Assembly (NCBI GenBank): GCA_947458525.1
Contig: CANHAG010000087.1
Coordinates: forward strand, 1 to 6,086
Source: Rhodospirillaceae bacterium
Lineage (GTDB): Bacteria > Pseudomonadota > Alphaproteobacteria > Rickettsiales > UBA3002
Direction of reading: 5' to 3'
Length of the DNA: 6,086 nucleotides
The notes beneath the pieces are model-generated. The model saw only the letters and a list, made by a program, of their open reading frames with translations. It searched no databases and was not told the origin of the DNA. Positions within the stretch are counted from its first letter, which is position 1. Every line of letters begins with the position of its first letter. Shown here one piece after another: positions 1-6,012 of this stretch. The translations under genes and the position numbers were made by a program.

Positions 1-5
1 CAGCC

Positions 6-1496
6 ATGGCCACCGTTCTTGACCACCCGCAATCCCCCATTTCCAAAGCCGGTAATACGCGCGGCGAGGGGCGCGAAGCTCCGAATAATATGGAAGCCGA
101 GCAGGCATTGCTCGGCGCTATTCTTGCCAATAATGAGGCGCTCAACCATGTGGGCACCGCGCTCAGGCCGGAGGATTTTTATGCCGAGCTGCACCAGCGC
201 ATTTACCGCGCGATTCTGCAATTTCACGATAAGGGGCTGATTGCCAACCCCATCACGCTGAAACAGCATTTCGCCGGGCAGCAGGGGGTGGAAGATCAGT
301 ATCTCGCGCGGCTCGTAGGTGCGGCTACCTCCATCATCAATGTGCGGGAGTATGCCAACCTGATTCGTGACGCCGCCATCAAGCGCCGGCTGATCGGGGT
401 GGGTGAAGAAGTGGTGCTGCGCGCCTTTGAGGATGCGGAGCACGAAGCCATCACGCAGGTGGAAATCGCCGAGCAGCACCTGTTTCATCTGGCGAGCGAA
501 GGCGAGGCCGAGGGCGGGTTTTCGCCGCTGCGCACATCGCTGGCCGAAGCCATAGCCCATGCGGAGCGCGCCTATCAGCGCTCCGGCAAAGTGGTGGGGG
601 TGGATACGGGCTATGACGATCTGAACGCGCTGCTGGGCGGGCTGCATCCCTCTGACCTGCTCATTCTCGCCGGGCGGCCTTCCATGGGGAAAACGGCGCT
701 TGCCACCAACATTGCCTACCGCGCGGCCAAGCTTCTTGCGGAAGAAGACGAAGGCGCGCTGGCGCGGGGCGAAAAGCCCCGGTCGGTCGGGTTTTTCTCG
801 CTTGAAATGTCGGCCGAACAACTCGCCATGCGGATGCTTGCGACCGAATGCGGCATTGCCTCGCACAAACTCCAGCGCGGCGATTTATCGGGCGAGGAAT
901 TTGCAACGCTGGCGCACGAATCGCAGCGCATGTCGCGCATTCCGTTTCATATTGATGATACGCCCGCATTGTCGATTGCCGCACTCAGAAGTCGCGCGCG
1001 CCGCATGAAGCGCGTGCATAATCTGGCGCTGTTAGTGGTGGATTATCTGCAGCTCGTGCGCCCGACTGCGGGGGGCAATAACGTCAACCGCGTGCAGGAA
1101 GTGTCAGAAATCACGCAAGGGCTGAAGGCGATTGCGAAAGAGCTTTCCATTCCGGTGCTGGCGCTTTCGCAGCTTTCGCGCGCGGTCGAGCAGCGCGACG
1201 ATAAACGCCCGCAACTGGCGGATCTGCGCGAGTCCGGCTCTATCGAGCAGGATGCGGATGTGGTAATGTTCGTCTTCCGCGAGGAATATTACTTAAAGCG
1301 CAGCCAGCCGAAAGAAGGCACCGAGGCGCATCTGAAATGGCAAGGAGAGATGGAACGGGTGCACGGGCTGGCCGATGTGATTGTGGCCAAGCACCGCAAC
1401 GGTCCGATCGATACCGTGACCCTGCAGTTCCAGGGCGAGCTGACGCGGTTTGAGAATTACATCAAGCCTGAATTCATGCCCGAAGTGCCGCTGTGA
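6..1496 (+). CDS. dnaB: Replicative DNA helicase DnaB
   Basis: Hexameric ATP-driven helicase that unwinds DNA 5'->3' at the replication fork and recruits primase. The 496-aa product has a DnaB N-terminal domain at about residues 28-125 (starting NNMEAEQALLGAIL), a linker region to about 195, and a RecA-like ATPase domain to the C-terminus. Visible motifs are Walker A GRPSMGKT (223-230, Lys229), the FSLEMS segment with the probable catalytic Glu267, Walker B LLVVDYLQL (Asp346), the SQLSR segment (388-392), DLRESGSIEQDAD (407-418) and KHRNGP with the likely arginine finger Arg464. Length is near the usual 450-500 aa. There is no intein, although dnaB is a frequent intein host. The ATG lies 5 bases into the window, so its ribosome site cannot be seen and a start further upstream cannot be excluded. 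A small acidic/basic stretch at about 245-259, between Walker A and FSLEMS, looks like a loop expansion. Family identity is very secure. Confidence 0.97.
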   Translation: MATVLDHPQSPISKAGNTRGEGREAPNNMEAEQALLGAILANNEALNHVGTALRPEDFYAELHQRIYRAILQFHDKGLIANPITLKQHFAGQQGVEDQYLARLVGAATSIINVREYANLIRDAAIKRRLIGVGEEVVLRAFEDAEHEAITQVEIAEQHLFHLASEGEAEGGFSPLRTSLAEAIAHAERAYQRSGKVVGVDTGYDDLNALLGGLHPSDLLILAGRPSMGKTALATNIAYRAAKLLAEEDEGALARGEKPRSVGFFSLEMSAEQLAMRMLATECGIASHKLQRGDLSGEEFATLAHESQRMSRIPFHIDDTPALSIAALRSRARRMKRVHNLALLVVDYLQLVRPTAGGNNVNRVQEVSEITQGLKAIAKELSIPVLALSQLSRAVEQRDDKRPQLADLRESGSIEQDADVVMFVFREEYYLKRSQPKEGTEAHLKWQGEMERVHGLADVIVAKHRNGPIDTVTLQFQGELTRFENYIKPEFMPEVPL

Positions 1497-1560
1497 TTTA
1501 ACTTGCATCACGCCTCCGGGCGCGGCATCACTGACGGGCGGCCACCTGTTCCCCCCTCCC
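1497..1560. other. dnaB-alr intergenic gap
   Basis: This 64-nt spacer has no convincing -35/-10 pair, no hairpin followed by a T-run, and no purine-rich ribosome site before the alr ATG. Its last 12 bases are nearly pure pyrimidine. The segment TTCCCCCCTCC at 1549-1559 is the exact reverse complement of GGAGGGGGGAA at 2266-2276, inside the alr repeat insert. alr may therefore be read through from dnaB, but the sequence does not prove this. Confidence 0.5.
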
Positions 1561-2814
1561 ATGTTCCTCACCCCCACCCTTACCGTTGACCTTGCCGCCA
1601 TCACCGCCAACTGGCGGCTGCTTCGCGCCCGCTTCACGGGGGCTGAATGCGCCGCCGTGGTGAAGGCAGATGCGTATGGGCTTGGCATGATTCCGGTAGC
1701 CTCTGCCCTTGCGAATGCAGGCTGCGATACATTTTTCGTGGCAACCCTGGAAGAAGGGCTGGCGCTGCGCGCGGCACTCGGAGACGTCAGGATTCTCATC
1801 TTTCACGGGGTAGGAAAAGGCGAGGAATTTGCGTTTGCCAATCACCGGCTGATTCCGGTGTTGAATTCGCCTGAACAGCTTGAGCGCTGGCTGCCGGTAG
1901 CGGCGGAACATATCCATGCGGTTTCGGCGCTGCATGTGGATACCGGCATGGGGCGGCTGGGGTTCGAATATGGCGAACTTAAGCGCCTGCTTGCACAACG
2001 CGCGGATGCAATGAACGCAGCACGGGTGGGGCTCATCATGTCGCACCTTGCCTGCGCACCGGAGCCTGAACACGAAAGCAATATACACCAGCTTACGCGC
2101 CTGAAGGAAGCGCTGAAACTCGCCCCCGGCATTCCCGTCAGCTTCGCCAATTCCGGCGGGATTTTCCTGCCCGCTGATTATCACTTCCACCTCGCCCGCC
2201 CGGGATGTTCGCTTTACGGCATCGCCCCGCAGGCTCTTACACTCCCCCCGCAGGCGGGGGGAGCAGGAGGGGGGAATCTCGCGGCTGGTGCTGGTGGGGA
2301 AGCAAGTAAGGTTCCCCCCCTTACGTCCCCCCCGCTTGCGGGGGGGATAGGAGTGGTACGTGATACGTGGGACGTGAAACGTGAAAAATCACGCACCACG
2401 CAAAACCCCATGCAGCAGGTTGCCCAGTGGCAGGCACCCATTTTACAAGTACGCATACTGGAAGCCGAGCAGGCCGTAGGCTATGGCGCCACGCAGATTC
2501 TGCCCAAGGGCGCGCGGCTGGTCACAGTGGCAAGCGGCTATGCGGACGGGTATCTGCGTGCGCTCAGCAATCGTGCGGTGGCGTATCTGGGCGCCCACCG
2601 CCTGCCCATCGCCGGGCGGGTGACGATGGATATGCTCTGTTTTGATGCGTCTGATGTGCCGCTGGAAACCCTCCGCGAGGGCGAGATGATAACATTGCTT
2701 GGCAAACAACCCGAAATTACGGTAGATGCTCTGGCAGATGCGGCGGGAACGATTGGCTACGAAATTTTCACGCGGATTGGCGCGCGCGTCAGGCGCATAT
2801 ATACCGGGGCATAA
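1561..2814 (+). CDS. alr: Alanine racemase with in-frame repeat insertion
   Basis: PLP-dependent cytosolic enzyme interconverting L- and D-alanine, supplying D-Ala for peptidoglycan. The 417-aa product has the PLP lysine in VVKADAYGLG (Lys35, Tyr39), HVDTGMGRLG (His125, Arg132), SHLA (His162), FANSGG (Asn197/Ser198), ARPGCSLYG (Arg213, the pyridine-nitrogen contact), VGYGAT (Tyr308, the catalytic base), GYADGY (Tyr327) and VTMD (Met356/Asp357). Fold-type III N-terminal barrel and C-terminal beta domain are both complete. The spacing Arg213-Tyr308 is 95 residues, against 46 (Arg219-Tyr265) in the Geobacillus enzyme; the Tyr308-Tyr327 spacing (19) matches exactly. The extra residues, about 225-281, are low-complexity Gly/Pro/Ala plus a charged tail, encoded by a palindromic repeat. 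Without them the protein would be about 360-368 aa, the normal size. ATG 1561 gives the standard N-terminus (TLTVDLAAITAN) but lacks a Shine-Dalgarno; a TTG at 1450, inside dnaB, is improbable. The stop codon abuts the mlaE start. Confidence 0.95.
   Translation: MFLTPTLTVDLAAITANWRLLRARFTGAECAAVVKADAYGLGMIPVASALANAGCDTFFVATLEEGLALRAALGDVRILIFHGVGKGEEFAFANHRLIPVLNSPEQLERWLPVAAEHIHAVSALHVDTGMGRLGFEYGELKRLLAQRADAMNAARVGLIMSHLACAPEPEHESNIHQLTRLKEALKLAPGIPVSFANSGGIFLPADYHFHLARPGCSLYGIAPQALTLPPQAGGAGGGNLAAGAGGEASKVPPLTSPPLAGGIGVVRDTWDVKREKSRTTQNPMQQVAQWQAPILQVRILEAEQAVGYGATQILPKGARLVTVASGYADGYLRALSNRAVAYLGAHRLPIAGRVTMDMLCFDASDVPLETLREGEMITLLGKQPEITVDALADAAGTIGYEIFTRIGARVRRIYTGA
2242..2263. repeat. 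G/C hairpin 1 of the alr insert
   Basis: Perfect 10-bp inverted repeat: CTCCCCCCGC (2242-2251), loop AG, GCGGGGGGAG (2254-2263). In the alr frame it encodes most of TLPPQAGGA. The downstream sequence continues GCAGGAG, matching the ATAGGAG-type tail of hairpin 2, which marks the two as diverged copies of one unit. Confidence 0.9.
2269..2319. repeat. Long-range stem between the two G/C hairpins
   Basis: GGGGGGAA (2269-2276) is the reverse complement of TTCCCCCC (2312-2319), enclosing 35 nt. A competing small stem, GTAAGG (2306-2311) with CCTTAC (2319-2324), overlaps its right arm, so alternative folds are possible. Part of the pairing is homopolymeric and could occur by chance, so this is less certain than the hairpins. 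Confidence 0.6.
2326..2347. repeat. G/C hairpin 2 of the alr insert
   Basis: Perfect 10-bp inverted repeat: TCCCCCCCGC (2326-2335), loop TT, GCGGGGGGGA (2338-2347). It is homologous to hairpin 1, differing in loop bases and run length (7 instead of 6 C and G). Despite the run-length change it sits in the same reading frame, giving PPLAGGIG against PPQAGGAG from hairpin 1. Confidence 0.9.
2353..2399. repeat. Hairpin with four tandem ACGTGNN heptamers
   Basis: Outer arms GTGGTACGTGAT (2353-2364) and ATCACGCACCAC (2388-2399) pair over 12 bp with one mismatch. Four head-to-tail heptamers run from 2358 to 2385: ACGTGAT, ACGTGGG, ACGTGAA, ACGTGAA. The first heptamer forms part of the left arm and the rest fill the loop. 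Base composition differs sharply from the G/C hairpins, so this may be a distinct module. It encodes the charged stretch VVRDTWDVKREKSRTT of Alr. Confidence 0.85.
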
Positions 2815-3606
2815 ATGACAGAAATGGTACAACCTAATATTCTGGCGCGGATTGGCCGTGTGTTCCTGCTGTTTCTGGAATCAATTGGGCGCCTGTCGCT
2901 TTTCATCAGCAATGCCATCACCAGCGGCATCCGCCCGCCATACTACCCGCGCCAGATCGGGCGCATGATGATTGAAATCGGCTATTACTCCCTGCCCGTC
3001 ATCGGGCTTACGGCCATTTTCACCGGGGCGGTGCTGGCGCTACAGTCTTACTCCGGTTTTTCCCGGTTTTCGGCGGAAAGTTCCATCCCCATCGTGGTCG
3101 TACTTTCCATCACGCGTGAGCTTGGGCCGGTGCTGGCAGGGCTGATGGTAGCCGGGCGCATCGGTGCGGCCTTTGCGGCTGAAATCGGCACCATGCGCGT
3201 GACCGAGCAGATTGACGCGCTTGTCACCCTTTCCACCAATCCGTTTCAATATCTCATTTTCCCGCGCCTCGTGGCGGGCACGCTGATGCTGCCCTGTCTG
3301 GTACTTGTGGCGGATATTATCGGGGTATTTGGCGGCTATATGGTGAGCACCCATTCGCTCGGCTTTGCGGCCGGGCCATACATCAATAATACCTGGAACT
3401 ATCTTGAAACGAAGGACGTGGTGAGCGGGCTTGTTAAAGCCGCCGTGTTCGGGTTTATCGTCACGCTCATGGGCTGCTATCATGGCTACCATTCAAAAGG
3501 TGGCGCGCAAGGGGTGGGCACAGCAACCACCAACGCGGTCGTCAGCGCCTCGATTCTCATTTTACTTTCCAACTATTTCCTGACGGAACTGTTTTTCTCG
3601 GTATGA
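2815..3606 (+). CDS. mlaE: MlaE-family ABC transporter permease
   Basis: Inner-membrane permease of an Mla-type phospholipid transporter, a system that moves phospholipids between the inner and outer membranes to keep outer-membrane asymmetry. The 263-aa length is typical. The family signature lies at about 101-135: RELGPVLAGLMVAGRIGAAF, then AAEIGTMRVTEQIDAL. Hydrophobic segments are visible at about 55-79, 91-120, 147-177, 203-223 and 240-260, with an amphipathic N-terminal stretch (about 12-33) as is usual for MlaE. The ATG directly follows the alr stop, with GGGG at 2806-2809 five bases before it; a second ATG at 2824 is a less likely start. It overlaps mlaF by 4 nt (ATGA), implying translational coupling. 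Family assignment is secure; the lipid substrate and direction of transport are inferred from the family only. Confidence 0.94.
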   Translation: MTEMVQPNILARIGRVFLLFLESIGRLSLFISNAITSGIRPPYYPRQIGRMMIEIGYYSLPVIGLTAIFTGAVLALQSYSGFSRFSAESSIPIVVVLSITRELGPVLAGLMVAGRIGAAFAAEIGTMRVTEQIDALVTLSTNPFQYLIFPRLVAGTLMLPCLVLVADIIGVFGGYMVSTHSLGFAAGPYINNTWNYLETKDVVSGLVKAAVFGFIVTLMGCYHGYHSKGGAQGVGTATTNAVVSASILILLSNYFLTELFFSV

Positions 3607-4379
3607 GCACCACCCCCAAAATCGAACTCAAAGACGTCTATAAATCCTTCGGGCGCAAAAAAGTGCTGGACGGGGTGAACCTCACCGTTACCCCCGGCGA
3701 ATCCCTTGTGATTATCGGCGGGTCAGGCTCGGGCAAATCGGTGCTTATCAAAAACATCCTCGGCCTCATCCGCCCCAATAAGGGCAAGATTTTCTTCGAT
3801 GGCAAAGACATCACCCGCGATTCGTTCCGCAAGCGCGAACCCATGCTACGCAAATGCGGCATGTTATTTCAAGGCGGGGCACTGTTTGACTCCCTGCCCG
3901 TCTGGCGCAATATCGCCTTCGTGGCACTTCAGGGGCGCGGCGGCCTGAGCGTGGAAGAAGCCAGGGCGCTGGCGGTGGAGAAACTCGCCGCCGTCGGCAT
4001 GCCGCCGGAAGTGGCCGACCTCATGCCCGCCGAGCTTTCGGGCGGCATGCAGAAACGCGTGAGTCTGGCGCGCGCGATTGCCACCAATCCGGAGGTGATT
4101 TTCTTTGATGAGCCCACCACCGGCCTCGACCCGATTATGGCGGATGTGATTAATGAGTTGATTGTATCCTGCGTCAAGAAACTGGGCTCCACCGCCATTA
4201 CCATCACGCATGATATGTCTTCGGTTCGCAAGATTGCCTCGCGCGTGGCGATGATTTATCAGGGCAAAATCATCTGGGACGGGCCGGTATCCGCGATTGA
4301 CAGCTCCGGCAATCCGTATGTTGACCAGTTCGTGAATGGCCGCGCCGAAGGGCCAATTACGCAAGGGGTCAAGGGTTAG
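3603..4379 (+). CDS. mlaF: MlaF-family ABC transporter ATP-binding protein
   Basis: Cytoplasmic ATPase that powers the MlaE permease encoded just upstream. The 258-aa protein shows a complete ABC domain: Walker A GGSGSGKS (39-46), Q-loop LFQGGALFDSL (Gln90), signature LSGGMQKR (145-152), Walker B VIFFDEPTTGLDP (Asp169, Glu170) and H-loop ITHDM (His203). The FQGGALFDS form of the Q-loop and the GGMQKR signature are typical of the Mla/Mkl subgroup rather than of general importers. It begins inside the mlaE stop (ATGA), with no strong ribosome site of its own, so it probably relies on coupling. No mlaD (MCE substrate-binding) gene follows, so the substrate-binding partner must be encoded elsewhere or be absent. 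Confidence 0.94.
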   Translation: MSTTPKIELKDVYKSFGRKKVLDGVNLTVTPGESLVIIGGSGSGKSVLIKNILGLIRPNKGKIFFDGKDITRDSFRKREPMLRKCGMLFQGGALFDSLPVWRNIAFVALQGRGGLSVEEARALAVEKLAAVGMPPEVADLMPAELSGGMQKRVSLARAIATNPEVIFFDEPTTGLDPIMADVINELIVSCVKKLGSTAITITHDMSSVRKIASRVAMIYQGKIIWDGPVSAIDSSGNPYVDQFVNGRAEGPITQGVKG

Positions 4380-4400
4380 GCACCCCAATCTTCACACAAA

Positions 4401-4415
4401 TGTAATGTTATTACA
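4401..4415. promoter_or_regulatory. Inverted repeat, candidate operator for the deaminase
   Basis: TGTAAT-GTT-ATTACA is a perfect 6-bp dyad with a 3-nt centre, the AT-rich highlight of a 63-nt gap in G/C-rich DNA. It lies 13 nt upstream of the TATACT box, overlapping where a -35 element would be. That position suits a dimeric regulator, repressor or activator. The regulator is unknown, and no run of T follows, so it is not a terminator. Confidence 0.5.
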
Positions 4416-4427
4416 GGCGTTTCCGGC

Positions 4428-4433
4428 TATACT
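4428..4433 (+). promoter_or_regulatory. Candidate -10 box for the deaminase gene
   Basis: TATACT differs from the sigma-70 consensus TATAAT at one position. No good -35 hexamer sits 16-18 nt upstream; the inverted repeat occupies that space. Transcription would start near 4440, leaving only a few bases before the ATG at 4443. Alternatively GGGA at 4434-4437 acts as a weak ribosome site on a longer transcript reading through from mlaF. Confidence 0.4.
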
Positions 4434-4442
4434 GGGAATCTT

Positions 4443-5975
4443 ATGACGAGAAAACAAAAAGCAACTCCCCTCACCGAAGCAATGATTGATTCATTTCCTG
4501 CGGTTGACCCCCATGTGCATGTGCCGGGCACCATCTCGCCGCAAACGGCGTGGGATTTGGGTCTGCGTAATAAACTCATCCACATGATAAAAGACGAGGA
4601 TGGACGCTGGATGGTGGCGGATGGTCCCAATGAACTTGGCAAAACCGACCCGGTAGTAAAATACAGCCGGTTGTTTTGTGGTCATGGCCCGATAGGTTCG
4701 TTGCCTTTGCAATTCAATACAGATGGTTCGCCGCGCAACCTCGATTACGACTATGACTGTGTCAACGGTCGGGACGATAAGCACGACACCTTCAAAGGGT
4801 TTGATGCGATTCAAGGTACTACACAAGGCCACCGTCACCGACCCGGCGGCATTCAAAACGAGAGTGATTACCGCTTTGTCATGCAGCGTTATCTTGAAAG
4901 CTGCGTGAAGCAGAACATCCGCTACGTTGAACCCTCGCAGAACATCACCATCGCCCAAGTCCTCTACCCCGAAGATCCCCCTCCCGAAGCGAGGCGCAAA
5001 TTCTTTCAAATGGCCAAAGAAATTATCGCAGATTTTGCCAATCATGGAGTCACGTTGCGCTTTACCCATTGTGCCAACAAAACGGGCGCCGCGAACGTGG
5101 CCAGCAGTCTCGCGCAGCGCGCGAACGAATGGGCGGATTGGCTGGCGGAAGCGAAGGAACAGGTGCCGGGGGTGTTTGTTGGCCTCACCACCGCTGGCCA
5201 CGAAAAAATGGAAATTGAGGCCGGTGGGCCGCGCGCGATGGTTCCTGCTTATCAACGCGTGAAGGCTATGGGGCTGGGCTGTGAGGGTCACTACGGCGAA
5301 GGTGCCGGGGTTGAGCTCATGATAAAAGCAATGGAGCTGCTGCCGCCAGACACCCGTTATGCACATGGCTTTCAGATCATCGAATTGCCCGATGCGATTA
5401 AGCGGGTGCGCGATAAAGGCATTCCGCTTATCATGTCGCCCTATATCAACCTCAGCCTTGGCGGGGTCATTCACTATAAAGACGGCAAGCCCCATCATAA
5501 ATTACAGCGCGACCCAGAAACGGGCAAACTCATCATCAATGAAACAACGGGTGAGCCACGGCGCGTTGAGGGCATCGAAAACCATTATATCGACTCACTG
5601 GAAACCCACCCATTCTGGACCTTGATGCGCGATCATCATCTCCCTATCGGCCTCATGAGCGACGACCCACAACAAGGCGGCATCGACTACAAAGACCAGG
5701 TGAAGCTACTGGCGGGCATTGGCCCATCACGCAATGGCATTGCCCCGATCGACAAGGAAAAAATGCAGCCTCTGACGGCCGAAGAGCTTACGCTGTGTAA
5801 TTTAAACGCACTTCAGGTTGCCTTCTGCGAGCCGGAAGTAAAAAAGCTATTGGCTGATAACATTGCGAAATGGGCCAAAGAACATAATATCCATGTCGAG
5901 CATGAACTGCTTGGGAATGAAAATTGGACGAATCGTCTGGGCAACCGTAGCGGCTTCGCGCCCACTCCTAAATAA
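4443..5975 (+). CDS. Long adenosine deaminase-family metallohydrolase
   Basis: Probable zinc-dependent deaminase (adenosine or a related 6-aminopurine compound to the 6-oxo product plus ammonia), presumably in purine salvage. The full ADA set is visible: VDPHVHVPG (His24, His26, metal), GLTTAGHE (like the ADA AGDE segment), GHYGEG (His283 metal, Glu286 catalytic), YAHGF (His308) and LMSDDP (Asp407 metal, Asp408). At 510 aa it is much longer than classical ADA (about 340-350). Compared with mouse ADA the excess is spread out: about 60 residues before His283, about 40 between His308 and Asp407 (a polar segment with HYKDGKPHHK), and about 45 after Asp408. HxH lies near the N-terminus, so the N-terminal domain of secreted ADA2/ADGF proteins is absent. 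No signal peptide is seen, so the protein is likely cytosolic. Start ATG 4443 fits well; GGGA lies 5 nt upstream. The exact substrate (adenosine, AMP, adenine, methylthioadenosine) cannot be decided here, so no gene symbol is given. Confidence 0.85.
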   Translation: MTRKQKATPLTEAMIDSFPAVDPHVHVPGTISPQTAWDLGLRNKLIHMIKDEDGRWMVADGPNELGKTDPVVKYSRLFCGHGPIGSLPLQFNTDGSPRNLDYDYDCVNGRDDKHDTFKGFDAIQGTTQGHRHRPGGIQNESDYRFVMQRYLESCVKQNIRYVEPSQNITIAQVLYPEDPPPEARRKFFQMAKEIIADFANHGVTLRFTHCANKTGAANVASSLAQRANEWADWLAEAKEQVPGVFVGLTTAGHEKMEIEAGGPRAMVPAYQRVKAMGLGCEGHYGEGAGVELMIKAMELLPPDTRYAHGFQIIELPDAIKRVRDKGIPLIMSPYINLSLGGVIHYKDGKPHHKLQRDPETGKLIINETTGEPRRVEGIENHYIDSLETHPFWTLMRDHHLPIGLMSDDPQQGGIDYKDQVKLLAGIGPSRNGIAPIDKEKMQPLTAEELTLCNLNALQVAFCEPEVKKLLADNIAKWAKEHNIHVEHELLGNENWTNRLGNRSGFAPTPK

Positions 5976-6012
5976 ACTAGCCATCGCGCGCATGACATAC
6001 TAATAACGAGGC

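Larger units (their letters stand above)
2233..2403 (+). repeat. Palindromic repeat insertion inside alr (protein-coding)
   Basis: About 57 codons (residues 225-281 of Alr) have no counterpart in normal alanine racemases and consist of nested palindromes. From left to right they are a G/C hairpin (2242-2263), a long-range stem (2269-2276 with 2312-2319), a second G/C hairpin related to the first (2326-2347), and an ACGT-rich hairpin (2353-2399). The insert stays open in the alr frame and is a multiple of three, so it is translated. It lies in the linker between the PLP barrel and the C-terminal domain, a plausible permissive site. The limits are approximate, because they come from protein spacing and the palindrome edges. 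I see no clear target-site duplication and no transposase. By analogy with Rickettsia palindromic elements it could be a small non-autonomous element mobilised in trans; that is inference. Confidence 0.85.

Noticed and set aside
672..1400. Possible intein in dnaB
   Set aside because: Walker A, Walker B, SQLSR and KHRNGP motifs are continuous and normally spaced, and total length is normal.
1450..1560. N-terminal extension of alr to the TTG at 1450
   Set aside because: The extra 37 residues are unlike any racemase N-terminus and overlap the end of dnaB in another frame. ATG 1561 gives the normal start just before TVDLAAITAN.
1528..2190. Minus-strand frame (220 codons) opposite alr, and a similar one at 1293-1799
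   Set aside because: Both are shadows of the dnaB/alr codon pattern, with no domain signal and no ribosome site.
2242..2347. G/C hairpins read as rho-independent terminators or as a CRISPR array
   Set aside because: They are not followed by a T-run and are translated inside an intact gene. There are only two imperfect copies, without regular spacers.
2229..2419. GCAGG at 2229-2233 and 2415-2419 as a target-site duplication around the insert
   Set aside because: Five bases with a further copy-like CGCAGG inside the insert is weak, and the positions do not match the palindrome edges.
4491..5498. Long open frame (335 codons) on the minus strand opposite the deaminase
   Set aside because: It lies wholly antisense to a gene with a complete ADA motif set, and its translation shows no recognisable domain. 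Long antisense frames are common in G/C-biased coding DNA.
5981..6012. CATCGCGCGCATG-like dyad and TACTAA near radA as terminator/promoter
   Set aside because: The dyad is short and imperfect with no T-run, and there is no matching -35 box. Too weak to list as a feature.
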